The translations under genes were made by a program, and so were the position numbers. From Bacteroidales bacterium UBA7009 (GTDB lineage: Bacteria; Bacteroidota; Bacteroidia; Bacteroidales; Paludibacteraceae), in NCBI GenBank assembly GCA_002449665.1, contig DJXH01000062.1:299-16501 (forward strand): a stretch of 16,203 nt of DNA. The letters are read 5' to 3'. The notes under the pieces are model-generated. The model saw only the letters and a program-made list of their open reading frames with translations, had not been told where the DNA came from and did no database searches. Shown here one piece after another: positions 5,684 to 13,399 of this stretch (positions within the stretch are counted from its first letter, which is position 1; every line of letters begins with the position of its first letter).

Positions 5684-7237
5684 TTACTTAGCGAAGTTGA
5701 TGGCGCGGGTCTCGCGGATAACGGTTACTTTGACTTGTCCCGGATAGGTCATCTCGTCTTGGATTTTCTTGGCGAGATCGAAGGACAGCACTTCTGTATC
5801 TTTATCTGATATTTTGTCTGCTCCTACTATAACCCGCAGTTCACGACCTGCTTGCAGCGCATAGGTCTTCACCACTCCCGGGAACGACATTGCCATATTC
5901 TCGAGGTCATTAAGGCGTTTGACGTAGGTCTCCACTATCTCGCGTCTTGCGCCCGGGCGTGCGCCGGAGATAGCATCGCAGGCCTGGACGATAGGAGCGA
6001 TGAGTGTTTCCATCTCACACTCGTCGTGGTGTGCACCGACGGCATTACAGATGTCAGGTTTCTCTCCGTACTTCTCGCATATCTTCATACCAAGTGCTGC
6101 GTGCGGCAGTTCTTCCTCGTTTTCAGCCACTTTGCCTATATCGTGGAGCAGACCGGCACGGCGTGCTTTCTTGGGGTTGAGTCCGAGTTCGGCAGCCATC
6201 ACGGCGCAGAGGTTAGCAGTTTCGCGCGAGTGTTGCAGCAGGTTCTGACCGTAAGATGAACGGTATTTCATCTTTCCGACAAGGCGGATAAGTTCGGGGT
6301 GCAGACCATGAACACCAAGGTCGATGGTAGTACGCTTACCTGTCTCCACTATCTCGTCTTCAACCTGTTTGGTCACTTTGGCAACCACTTCTTCAATGCG
6401 TGCCGGGTGGATACGTCCGTCTTGCACAAGTTGGTGGAGCGAGAGACGGGCTATCTCACGGCGGATTGGGTCGTAGCCGGAGATGGTGATGGCTTCGGGT
6501 GTATCGTCCACCACTATCTCAACACCTGTAGCGGCCTCGAGTGCGCGGATATTGCGTCCCTCACGACCGATGATACGACCTTTCACCTCATCGTTGTCTA
6601 TATGAAAGACGGAAACGGCGTTTTCTGCGGTAGTGTCGGAGGCTATACGCTGTATGGTTTGGATGATGATTTTCTTGGCTTCTTTGTTAGCATTAAGGCG
6701 AGCATCGTCCATTATCTCGTTGATGTAAGCCATAGCATCGGTCTTGGCTTCGTCTTTGAGTGCTTCCACGAGTTGTTTTTTTGCTTCTTCCGCCGATATG
6801 CCGGAGGCTTCTTCGAGTTGTTGTTGAGCCTGACGGTGGAGACGGTCTATCTCCTGCTGCTTATAGTCGGCGGCTTTCTTCTGCTGGTCGAGTTGCTGGG
6901 AGCGTTGTTGGAGTTGTTGCTCACGCTGTTGCAGGTCGTTCTGCGAGCGTTGCAGTTCGCCCTGCTGCTGACGCAGTTGCTGTTCGCGCTGCTGAATCTG
7001 CTGTTCGCGTTGTTGCTTGCGCTGCTCGTCCTGACGCATCTGCTTGTCGTGTTCCTGCTTGAGGGCGATGAACTTCTCCTTGGCTTCTACTATCTTGTTT
7101 TTCTTTATTATCTCCGCCTCTTCCTTGGCTTTCTGTAACATTCCCGTAGTAGAACGCTTGAAGAAAAGGTAGGTGAGAGCGGCTCCGAGAGCCAAAGCCG
7201 CAAATGCCACTACTAATACTAATATGATTGTTTTCAT
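5684..7237 (-). CDS. rny: Ribonuclease Y
   Basis: This 517-residue endoribonuclease is anchored in the inner membrane and starts mRNA turnover in bacteria that carry it. The N-terminal membrane segment is residues 3-26. A long coiled coil follows, with a strikingly Gln/Arg-rich stretch at about 68-145 (repeats of QQREQQ type). The KH RNA-binding domain carries the GxxG loop GRIIGREGRNIRALE at 220-234. The HD phosphohydrolase domain contributes H336, the H365-D366 pair in LLHDIGKV, H403-H404-D405 and D421, the expected metal ligands. The length is normal for the family. The gene is last in a zapB-like-zapA-rny run, 36 nt after zapA, an order I associate with Bacteroidota. ATG at 7237 fits the membrane anchor. 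Confidence 0.97.
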   Translation of the reverse strand: MKTIILVLVVAFAALALGAALTYLFFKRSTTGMLQKAKEEAEIIKKNKIVEAKEKFIALKQEHDKQMRQDEQRKQQREQQIQQREQQLRQQQGELQRSQNDLQQREQQLQQRSQQLDQQKKAADYKQQEIDRLHRQAQQQLEEASGISAEEAKKQLVEALKDEAKTDAMAYINEIMDDARLNANKEAKKIIIQTIQRIASDTTAENAVSVFHIDNDEVKGRIIGREGRNIRALEAATGVEIVVDDTPEAITISGYDPIRREIARLSLHQLVQDGRIHPARIEEVVAKVTKQVEDEIVETGKRTTIDLGVHGLHPELIRLVGKMKYRSSYGQNLLQHSRETANLCAVMAAELGLNPKKARRAGLLHDIGKVAENEEELPHAALGMKICEKYGEKPDICNAVGAHHDECEMETLIAPIVQACDAISGARPGARREIVETYVKRLNDLENMAMSFPGVVKTYALQAGRELRVIVGADKISDKDTEVLSFDLAKKIQDEMTYPGQVKVTVIRETRAINFAK

Positions 7238-7273
7238 TGTTTAAGTGTTTATCCGTACGGAGAGCGTATCTCC

Positions 7274-7573
7274 TTATTGTTGATTATCCTTATCTGTTTC
7301 TTGTGTGATAAGGTCGTTGAGTTTCTTTATTTGGTCGTCAATAGGTTGCAGGTTTTTCTGCCGTGCATCGCTTTGCAGGTTCACTGCCATACGCAGAGCC
7401 ACGAACATCCACAGTTGTTCAACGGAGGCTTTGGGCCGGAGGCGGCGGTAGTAGTTGTAGTTGTCGTTGAGCATCTTGGCGGCGCGGCGGAAGAAGGGTT
7501 CCTGCTCACGCGGCACGTTAAGCGAGACGGTATGCGCATCAAGATGCAGTACGATATGTTGTTCGTCAGCCAT
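7274..7573 (-). CDS. zapA: Cell division protein ZapA
   Basis: A 99-residue ZapA-family protein, which binds FtsZ and bundles its filaments at the division ring. The N-terminal part (QHIVLHLDAHTVSLNVPREQE) is the globular ZapA head, followed by a helical tail with QLWMFVALRMAVNLQ and a C-terminal coiled coil. The frame is open further up to 7597, but I chose ATG at 7573 because homologues begin next to the head domain and this ATG overlaps the preceding gene's stop in the run ATGGCTGA, a sign of translational coupling. It lies between a ZapB-like gene and rny. Confidence 0.88.
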   Translation of the reverse strand: MADEQHIVLHLDAHTVSLNVPREQEPFFRRAAKMLNDNYNYYRRLRPKASVEQLWMFVALRMAVNLQSDARQKNLQPIDDQIKKLNDLITQETDKDNQQ

Positions 7574-7844
7574 GCAAAGATTCGAGTGCTTTATCAACGA
7601 GTCCGATAAGGTAGGTTATCTCCTGGTATGCTTTGGTTTTGTGTCCTTCGTTTTGGAGCATAGACAAAACAGTTTGCAGTTGTTTCTGCCGTTTTTGCAG
7701 TGCCACTATCTCGGCGTGTGCTTCCCTCAGTTCGGTATTAAGTCTGAGGTTATCGGCGCGCAGAGCATCGCACGTTGCCTTTGTGGAGCGATACCGTGTT
7801 AGCAACGTCTCTATGTTTTGCTCCAACTGCTCAAGAGATTTCAC
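7566..7844 (-). CDS. Small coiled-coil protein, ZapB-like
   Basis: A 92-residue protein predicted to be almost entirely helical: heptad-like leucines run through LEQLEQNIETLLTRY, LRADNLRLNTELREAHAEI and LQKRQKQLQTVLSML. The translation begins at GTG (7844-7842); no upstream in-frame ATG exists. It overlaps zapA by 8 nt and is followed by rny. In Bacteroidota a short coiled-coil gene regularly precedes zapA and is thought to serve in the divisome, in the manner of ZapB. The assignment is by position and coiled-coil character, not by a diagnostic motif. Confidence 0.75.
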   Translation of the reverse strand: MKSLEQLEQNIETLLTRYRSTKATCDALRADNLRLNTELREAHAEIVALQKRQKQLQTVLSMLQNEGHKTKAYQEITYLIGLVDKALESLHG

Positions 7845-7876
7845 CTGACACCTTATATATAAATATACTTGGTCAA

Positions 7877-8971
7877 TTAGAACGAATAGCCTACACCGAG
7901 ACCGAGAACAGACTTAAACTGCACTCTTTCAGTGGGGTTCAATCCGTCTTTGTCGGCTATCTTCACGCCGTTGTAGTACTTAAGGTCGGTGGAGAGAGTA
8001 ACGTTAAGGCACTTGAGGAACTGGTATGACACAGCCACTGTCCAGTCAACATCGAAGTTGCCGAAGCGTTGGTTGTTGTCGCGATAGCCGAGGTAAGCGG
8101 CATTGTCGGTAAGGAACCCGTTTGTTTTCATCTGCTCGGCGTTGTATATGTTTCCGTCTTCCACGGCTTGGAAGAGTTGTGTCTTGTCCCAAGCGTAAGG
8201 GGTGAAGAGGGTAAGCGAGGTCATCACCTTAAGGTCTTTGTAGGTATAGTTGATATTACCTTTGAGGGTCAGACCGAGCGAGGCTTTGAAGTCGCGGTGT
8301 TTTTTGTGGTAGCCCGTGCCGTTGTCGTCGTATTTCCAAGTACCGTATTTCTCTTGGAGAGTCTCTCTCAGTCCGCCGTCTGCAAGGGGGTATTGCGAAG
8401 CGAACTCATTATTAACGCGGTCGCTTACGTATGCGGTGGTAAAACGACCTGCAACGGGAGAGAGGTAAACGGAGAAGATGCTGTTGGGCTTCCAGTCAAT
8501 ACCGACAGAGATGTCAGTATAAGACGGAGCAAGGATATTGGAGATAATCTCATCGGGATTGGCATCGCCGGAGTATTTGCGACCGAGGTCAAACTGCGTT
8601 TGAAAACCTGCTTGTGCAGTCAGGAACCACTTGGGTTGGAATGCCCAACCGAACTTGGTATTGAACACGATGTGGTCGCTTGATTTTTGGAACTTGTCGT
8701 ATTTCTGGTCGAGGTAACTCATACCGTATTCAAGGTCGAGGTTGGTATCCCAACTCAGGTCGGACTTATCGTAGAGCAGACGAACCTTACCGAAAGCCAC
8801 GCCGTTGAGGTTGTTGACACCGCCGGCAGCCCAGTTGACAAGTCCTGTAGCCGAAGCATTAAGCCCTACTATACCTGACCATTGCCAGTCTTTCTTTTCG
8901 GGTGTTTCCTCTTGCGCAAAAACGGACGGAGCCATCATAATGGCAATAAGGAGAAGTACTTTATTTTTCAT
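7877..8971 (-). CDS. DUF3078 family protein, outer-membrane-type beta barrel
   Basis: The 364-residue product has a signal peptide cleaved near VFA-QEE (residue 19/20). The mature protein starts with the DUF3078 hallmark around residues 40-56 (NASATGLVNWAAGG), and the rest alternates polar and aromatic residues as amphipathic strands, ending in GLGVGYSF with a terminal phenylalanine typical of outer-membrane barrels. DUF3078 proteins are conserved in Bacteroidota and their function is not known. The gene is 97 nt after the DJ-1 gene and 32 nt before the ZapB-like gene on the same strand. A paralogue lies on the opposite strand at 14259-15557. Confidence 0.88.
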   Translation of the reverse strand: MKNKVLLLIAIMMAPSVFAQEETPEKKDWQWSGIVGLNASATGLVNWAAGGVNNLNGVAFGKVRLLYDKSDLSWDTNLDLEYGMSYLDQKYDKFQKSSDHIVFNTKFGWAFQPKWFLTAQAGFQTQFDLGRKYSGDANPDEIISNILAPSYTDISVGIDWKPNSIFSVYLSPVAGRFTTAYVSDRVNNEFASQYPLADGGLRETLQEKYGTWKYDDNGTGYHKKHRDFKASLGLTLKGNINYTYKDLKVMTSLTLFTPYAWDKTQLFQAVEDGNIYNAEQMKTNGFLTDNAAYLGYRDNNQRFGNFDVDWTVAVSYQFLKCLNVTLSTDLKYYNGVKIADKDGLNPTERVQFKSVLGLGVGYSF

Positions 8972-9068
8972 GATGAATGTTTTTATGTTGATTGTTGTTT
9001 TTGTTAATTATTGTTCTTTTTCTATATAGATACTTCGGCATATCGGACTGCCGTCGTTTCAAAATAAT

Positions 9069-9596
9069 TTAATATTGTGCGGCATCATATACACGGTCGG
9101 CTGCCTCGGAGCCTGCAAGTTTTTCTATGAGGCAGAAAGCAAAATCGCTGCTCAAGCCCGGGCCTTTGGCGGTGATGATGTTTTTCGACTCTACCACTAA
9201 TCCGCCCACATAACTCTCGCCGAGGTCGGCTTCGCAGCCCGGATAGCAGGTAGCTTGTTTGCCCTCGAGCAATCCGAGCCTGCCGAGTACTGCAGGTGCG
9301 GCGCAGATGGCTGCAATCTGTTTGCCATCTTCGTTATGGCGGCGCAGCAGGTCGCAGAGTTTGGCTGAAGCATCAAGTTTGGTGGCACCACCCGGAAGGA
9401 TAAGCATCCCGGCATCAGCAAAGTCGGTATCTTCTATCAGCGCATCTGCCTTGACGGTGATGTCGTGCGCTCCCTTTACCATAAGTTGTCCTGTAATGCT
9501 GACGGTGGTGAGGGAGACGGCTGCACGCCGGAGTAAATCGATAGTGGTTACTGCTTCTATTTCCTCGAAGCCGTTGTCAAGAAAAAGATAATTCAT
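9069..9596 (-). CDS. DJ-1/PfpI family protein (YajL-like)
   Basis: This 175-residue protein belongs to the DJ-1/YajL branch of the glutamine-amidotransferase-like superfamily. The nucleophile-elbow motif AAICAAPAVLG holds the conserved cysteine C98. The acidic partner is in the N-terminal DNGFEEIEAV segment (E12 or E14). LILPGG (65-70) and TAKGPG near residue 143 are the other family signatures. Family members act against oxidative or carbonyl stress; the exact reaction (chaperone, glyoxalase or deglycase) is disputed and cannot be told from sequence. It sits 13 nt after the tonB-like gene and may be co-transcribed with the ExbB-ExbD-TonB set. Confidence 0.92.
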   Translation of the reverse strand: MNYLFLDNGFEEIEAVTTIDLLRRAAVSLTTVSITGQLMVKGAHDITVKADALIEDTDFADAGMLILPGGATKLDASAKLCDLLRRHNEDGKQIAAICAAPAVLGRLGLLEGKQATCYPGCEADLGESYVGGLVVESKNIITAKGPGLSSDFAFCLIEKLAGSEAADRVYDAAQY

Positions 9597-9609
9597 AGTA
9601 ATAAGGAGT

Positions 9610-10443
9610 TTATCTGAAATTAAACCTATAAGTTATCGTACCCATCTGTTTGTCGGGTCTATTGACTGTGCTAAACTTGGCGGCTTTGGCAGCTCTGACT
9701 GCAAGTTGGCGTGTCGGTTCGTCGGAGATAGTGGTACCTGACCCGACACGCGCCTGAATAACATTACCCTGCGCATCAACAGTGATGTTTACCACCACAA
9801 CTCCGTCTTGGTTGAAGTTGGTACTTGGTTTGGGCAGCGAGCCTTTGAGTTGTCTGCCTCCAAGGCTCCATTCGTTGCCGCCGATGGAGCCATGTCCGAC
9901 GGGGTTGCCTTTGGTGCCGGTTGATGCAGACTCGCGGTTGTCGCCATTGGAGCCTTCGGCATTGTCTGTCTGTCCGAAGAGCGCACCCATCTGTGCAGCC
10001 TTGTCTCTTGCTGCCTGCTCGCGCGCTTGCTGCTCGGCAAGTTCTTTCTCTCTGCGCTCACGCTCTTGGCGTTCTCTCTCACGCTGTTCAGCCTCACGGC
10101 GGCGTTGCTCGGCAAGGGCTTCCTGCTGTGCCTTGCGCTGCCGTTCTTGCTCTTCACGCAGTTGCACATCGCTGTCATCTTCCTGCGTCTTGAGGTTGTT
10201 GTCAGACGGCTCGGCAGGGGCAGGCGGAAGCGTCGGCGTAGGAGCTGGGGACGGCTGCGGTGCAACTACCGGCGAGGGCATACCTCCGCCGGTCGCGCTA
10301 TTGCCGAAAGCCACCTCAATACCCTCCTCTTCTTCCACGACCGGCGCACCAAGGCAGGTGTACCACAGCAGCAGAAAAAGGAGCAGCATCACAACGGTAG
10401 TGATGACGGAAGCTTCTATATGTGATTGCTGTTCGTTGGTCAT
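9610..10443 (-). CDS. TonB-family energy transducer with TolA-like helical middle
   Basis: A 277-residue protein that would couple an ExbB/ExbD or TolQ/TolR motor to the outer membrane. From ATG 10443 (MTNEQQSHIEASVITTVV) there is a short cytoplasmic end and a membrane helix at about residues 12-32. A Pro-rich stretch (about 55-80) is followed by an Arg/Glu/Gln/Ala-rich helix (about 90-155) reminiscent of TolA rather than classical TonB, then a Gly/Asn-rich linker. The last 70 residues form a TonB C-terminal domain (VVVVNITVDAQGNVIQARV … GTITYRFNF). The frame is open up to 10482, but ATG 10443 keeps the N-terminal end short and starts 17 nt after exbD. Whether it serves as TonB or TolA is not decided. 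Confidence 0.87.
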   Translation of the reverse strand: MTNEQQSHIEASVITTVVMLLLFLLLWYTCLGAPVVEEEEGIEVAFGNSATGGGMPSPVVAPQPSPAPTPTLPPAPAEPSDNNLKTQEDDSDVQLREEQERQRKAQQEALAEQRRREAEQRERERQERERREKELAEQQAREQAARDKAAQMGALFGQTDNAEGSNGDNRESASTGTKGNPVGHGSIGGNEWSLGGRQLKGSLPKPSTNFNQDGVVVVNITVDAQGNVIQARVGSGTTISDEPTRQLAVRAAKAAKFSTVNRPDKQMGTITYRFNFR

Positions 10444-10459
10444 AAATGTCGGGAAAAGA

Positions 10460-10867
10460 CTACTTTTTAGTGGCAATAACAAGTTTCATCTTATGCTCAT
10501 TGGCTATATCAAGCACGCGCACCACCTCTTTATAGGCAATATCCTCATCGGCGTGCAGGGCGATGTACATCAGCGAGTCCTGCTGCTGAACGGAAGAGAG
10601 ATAAAGTTCAAGGTCTTCGGCATCAATAGGCACGGGTTTCTCCCTGCCGAGAGCCACCGAATAGCCGCCGAGGTTGTCTATGAACACTTTGGCTGCCACC
10701 TGCTTGGTATTTGTCTTGGCACGTGCCTGCGGGAGGTTGATTTTTATATCATTGGGCGAGGACATCGTACTCGCCATCACGAAGAAAAGCAAGAGCAGGA
10801 AAATAAGGTCGGTCATAGAAGACATTGAGAATGTGGCTTCTACACGATTTCTGCGTTTGAGGGACAT
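10460..10867 (-). CDS. exbD: ExbD/TolR family proton-channel subunit
   Basis: The 135-residue product has the standard ExbD layout: a short basic cytoplasmic start (MSLKRRNRVEATFSMSSMTD), one membrane helix at about 20-36, and a periplasmic domain. D20 in SMTDLIFLLLLFF matches the proton-translocating Asp of ExbD/TolR. The periplasmic part includes LHADEDIAYKEVVRVLDIA, the usual end of the fold. The gene lies 36 nt after the ExbB/TolQ gene and 17 nt before the TonB-like gene, so the three form one motor unit. Confidence 0.93.
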   Translation of the reverse strand: MSLKRRNRVEATFSMSSMTDLIFLLLLFFVMASTMSSPNDIKINLPQARAKTNTKQVAAKVFIDNLGGYSVALGREKPVPIDAEDLELYLSSVQQQDSLMYIALHADEDIAYKEVVRVLDIANEHKMKLVIATKK

Positions 10868-10903
10868 AGGGTCGTGGTTATAAGGTTAGTGTGTACTACA
10901 CAA

Positions 10904-11593
10904 TTATGCGGGTTCGTTAAGCAGGTCCATAAACTCAAGGGTACGACCTTCAAGCTGGCGGACAACGCTGTCTATGCGCGCTACGAGGAAATTATATGCA
11001 AACATAGCGATAATACCTACTATCAGACCGCCGATAGTGGTAACCATAGCCTGATACATACCTTCGCTTAGGGCGGACATTTCTATCACGCCCGAAGCGT
11101 TTTGAGCCATATTATAGAACGTCTGCACCATACCGAGGACGGTACCGAGGAAGCCGAGCATAGGTGCGCCGGCGGCGATGGTAGCCATAATGACAAGTCC
11201 TTTTTCAAGATTACCTATCTCGAGGTTACCCACGTTCTCAATAGCCACTTGCACGTCCTGCATAGGTCTGCCTATACGCGATATACCTTTCTCTATCATA
11301 CGCGCGGAGGGGGTGTCGGTAGAGCGGCAGAGGTTGATAGCCGACTCTATCTTACCTTCGTGGATATAGTCCTTGATGCGGTCCATAAACGACTTGTCCT
11401 CCTGCATAGCCTTACGCAGCACCACAAGACGCTCAACGAAGAGATATATAGCACCTGCAAGCAAGAGGGCAAGGATAATCATTATCCAGCCGCCGTACTG
11501 CGCCATTGTCCAAAGATTCATTTGCTCTGCTGCCTGCTCCTCCATAAGAGCAGCCTGCTCTGCCATACCGGTTGTGTCAATCTGTAAAAACAT
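10904..11593 (-). CDS. ExbB/TolQ/MotA family proton-channel protein
   Basis: A 229-residue inner-membrane protein with three membrane helices at about 34-53, 131-154 and 183-204. The conserved second-helix region reads ATIAAGAPMLGFLGTVLGMVQ, and TTIGGLIVGIIAM marks the third, both characteristic of the MotA_ExbB family. It assembles with ExbD around a proton path to power the TonB/TolA-like protein. The gene lies 35 nt downstream of pdxJ and 36 nt upstream of exbD. An N-terminal stretch of about 30 residues precedes the first helix, as is common in Bacteroidota members. Confidence 0.92.
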   Translation of the reverse strand: MFLQIDTTGMAEQAALMEEQAAEQMNLWTMAQYGGWIMIILALLLAGAIYLFVERLVVLRKAMQEDKSFMDRIKDYIHEGKIESAINLCRSTDTPSARMIEKGISRIGRPMQDVQVAIENVGNLEIGNLEKGLVIMATIAAGAPMLGFLGTVLGMVQTFYNMAQNASGVIEMSALSEGMYQAMVTTIGGLIVGIIAMFAYNFLVARIDSVVRQLEGRTLEFMDLLNEPA

Positions 11594-11628
11594 AGAATTT
11601 GTAGTGTATTATGATTTAATATTCGTAT

Positions 11629-12345
11629 TTATCTGCCAAGGCAGCGTTTGTATTCGCTGATGGTTTTCTCCATACCGAGATAGAGCATATCGGCTATGGC
11701 AGCCTGCCCTATACTGACCTCTGCCGTCCACGGAAAGGCATCAACAAAGGCTTTAAGGTTACCAAGGTTAAGGTCATGCCCGGCGTTCATACCCAAGCCG
11801 CAGTCGCGTGCTGCAATAGCAGCAGGAGTGTATGCGGCAAGAGCCTTCTCGGGGTCAGAGCAGTACATCTCAGCGTAAGGACCGGTGTAAAGTTCCACCC
11901 TGTCTGCACCTGCCCGCTTTGCATACTCCACCATCTTGGGGTCGGCATCAACGAACACACTGACACGAATACCTGCATTTTGAAAACGCCTCACTATAGC
12001 CGAGAGTTTGGCAAGATGGGTAACGGTGTCCCAGCCGTGGTTGCTCGTCAGTTGGTCTTCCGCATCAGGCACAAGCGTTACCTGCTCGGGGCGTACATCA
12101 AGCACAAGGTTGATAAAAGGCTCAACGGGATTGCCTTCGATGTTAAACTCCGTCTTTACTAATTCACGCAAAGCATACACATCCGTGCGGCGTATATGCC
12201 GCTCATCGGGTCGGGGATGAACGGTAATACCATCCACACCAAATCGCTGTGCTTCCACCGCAAACCGCTCCACATCGGGCAGGTTACCGCCACGAGCATT
12301 GCGAAGCGTGGCTACCTTATTGATATTCAAACTGAAATTTGTCAT
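11629..12345 (-). CDS. pdxJ: Pyridoxine 5'-phosphate synthase
   Basis: PdxJ condenses 1-deoxyxylulose 5-phosphate with 3-amino-2-oxopropyl phosphate (3-amino-1-hydroxyacetone 1-phosphate) to pyridoxine 5'-phosphate, the last ring-forming step of DXP-dependent vitamin B6 synthesis. The 238-residue TIM-barrel protein has full length. Visible active-site elements are the N-terminal LNINKVATLRNARGG, TVHPRPDERH (H43, R45, H50), E70, and H190 in GMNAGHDLNLGN. The gene starts the pdxJ-exbB-exbD-tonB run and is divergent from nadK across a 196-nt region with a TAnnTTTG element at 12416-12409. The link between B6 synthesis and the envelope motor is one of position only. Confidence 0.97.
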   Translation of the reverse strand: MTNFSLNINKVATLRNARGGNLPDVERFAVEAQRFGVDGITVHPRPDERHIRRTDVYALRELVKTEFNIEGNPVEPFINLVLDVRPEQVTLVPDAEDQLTSNHGWDTVTHLAKLSAIVRRFQNAGIRVSVFVDADPKMVEYAKRAGADRVELYTGPYAEMYCSDPEKALAAYTPAAIAARDCGLGMNAGHDLNLGNLKAFVDAFPWTAEVSIGQAAIADMLYLGMEKTISEYKRCLGR

Positions 12346-12408
12346 ATTCGGATATTTTATATTTTATTTCCTCATCTCTATTGGCACCCGCTGCATAAAA
12401 TACCGCCG

Positions 12409-12416
12409 CAAAATTA
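12409..12416 (-). promoter_or_regulatory. Candidate -7 element for pdxJ
   Basis: TAATTTTG on the minus strand is a perfect TAnnTTTG match, 63 nt upstream of the pdxJ ATG. The -33 region at the expected spacing (TTTT around 12436-12439) is degenerate, so this is weaker than the tRNA and nadK promoters. Confidence 0.5.
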
Positions 12417-12446
12417 CGGCAATTTTCCGAATAAAAAAAATATACT

Positions 12447-12499
12447 TGCACATTTTGCTAACATATCTGCACATTTTGGCGGCAAACTTGCACAATCGA
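12447..12499. repeat. Three TGCACA repeats at 21-bp intervals upstream of nadK
   Basis: TGCACATTTTG occurs at 12447-12457 and 12468-12478, and TGCACAATCGA at 12489-12499. The starts are exactly 21 bp apart, two turns of the helix, so all copies face the same side of the DNA. The third copy overlaps the -33 element of the nadK promoter, and the array lies between the nadK and pdxJ promoters. It looks like an operator array; the regulator is unknown. Confidence 0.5.
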
Positions 12500-12518
12500 A
12501 AAAAAGCACATACCTTTG
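12487..12518 (+). promoter_or_regulatory. Bacteroidota-type promoter of nadK-lgt-DUF3078
   Basis: CTTG (12487-12490), 20 nt, then TACCTTTG (12511-12518), a perfect TAnnTTTG, followed by CGCG. The start would fall about 12523-12526 and give a leader of only 15-20 nt before the nadK ATG at 12542. This supports the short nadK start over the longer open frame from 12299. Confidence 0.82.
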
Positions 12519-12541
12519 CGCGTAATTTTGACAACACAGAA

Positions 12542-13399
12542 ATGACTATCGCTATATTCGGAAACGCAATGAAGTCGGAAACAAGAGGTGAAGTATCACA
12601 TCTCTTGGAGTTTATGGCTCTGCGCGGCATTAATGTACTGCTCTCTCAAGAACTGCGGCAGGAACTTAACCTGCGTGAATATGAGGTATATCCGCGAGGC
12701 GAAGAGGCAGCGGAAGACTTAGAACCCGACTTTGCCCTGTCGGTAGGCGGCGACGGCACCTTCCTCACCACAGCCGCAGCCATAGGCAGGAAGAACGTCC
12801 CCATACTCGGTATCAACTGCGGCAGATTAGGTTTTCTCGCCGATGTCAAGACCAAGGACGTGGATGCCATTATGGACCAGATTATCAAGGGCGATTATAC
12901 CATTGAGGAGCGCGATTTGCTCGCCGTCGGTTGCTCTGACGACCGCCAGCCGATGGCTCCTAACGCACTTAACGAGGTGGCGGTAATGAAGCAGGGCTTG
13001 AGCAGTATGATAAGCATAGAGACACGCGTGAACGGCGAGATGCTGCATACATACGAGGCTGACGGACTGATAATAGCCACAGCCACAGGCAGTACGGCAT
13101 ATAACCTGAGCGTAGGCGGACCGCTGATGATTCCGCAGACCAAAGGTATTCTGCTGTCGCCCATAGCCTCTCACAGCCTTAATGTCCGCCCGCTTGTCGT
13201 CCCGGACGACTGGGTGATAGACCTTAATGTCAAGAGCCGCAACGGCGGGTATATGCTCAGCATTGACGGCAGAAGCCTTATATACAACGAGAACGTAAGC
13301 CTGCATATAGAGAAAGCCGACTATACGGTGAAAGTGGTGCAGATAGGGCAGAACAGTTTTATTAACTCGCTGAAAGCCAAACTCAACTGGGGAATATGA
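12542..13399 (+). CDS. nadK: NAD kinase
   Basis: NAD kinase phosphorylates NAD to NADP using ATP or polyphosphate. The 285-residue product shows the GGDGT motif (residues 69-73, in LSVGGDGTFLTTAA), the NE pair N144-E145 in ALNEVAV, and the Gly-rich DGLIIATATGSTAYNLSVGGP segment (174-193), together defining the family. The frame is open back to 12299, but that stretch runs through the promoter and reads as low-complexity noise. ATG 12542 gives MTIAIFGN, a normal start for the family. Its stop overlaps the lgt start in ATGA, so the two are translationally coupled. Confidence 0.96.
   Translation: MTIAIFGNAMKSETRGEVSHLLEFMALRGINVLLSQELRQELNLREYEVYPRGEEAAEDLEPDFALSVGGDGTFLTTAAAIGRKNVPILGINCGRLGFLADVKTKDVDAIMDQIIKGDYTIEERDLLAVGCSDDRQPMAPNALNEVAVMKQGLSSMISIETRVNGEMLHTYEADGLIIATATGSTAYNLSVGGPLMIPQTKGILLSPIASHSLNVRPLVVPDDWVIDLNVKSRNGGYMLSIDGRSLIYNENVSLHIEKADYTVKVVQIGQNSFINSLKAKLNWGI

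Noticed and set aside
6299..7138. 279-codon plus-strand frame opposite rny
   Set aside because: It is the antisense shadow of the Gln-rich coiled coil of rny, giving Leu/Val-rich noise with no family signature.
9782..10828. 348-codon plus-strand frame opposite the tonB-like and exbD genes
   Set aside because: Ser/Cys/Arg-rich antisense of the charged helix of the tonB-like gene; the minus-strand genes are unmistakable.
12299..12541. 81-residue N-terminal extension of NAD kinase
   Set aside because: It spans the promoter, operator-like repeats and the start of divergent pdxJ, and reads as low-complexity sequence; ATG 12542 gives a standard NadK N-terminus.
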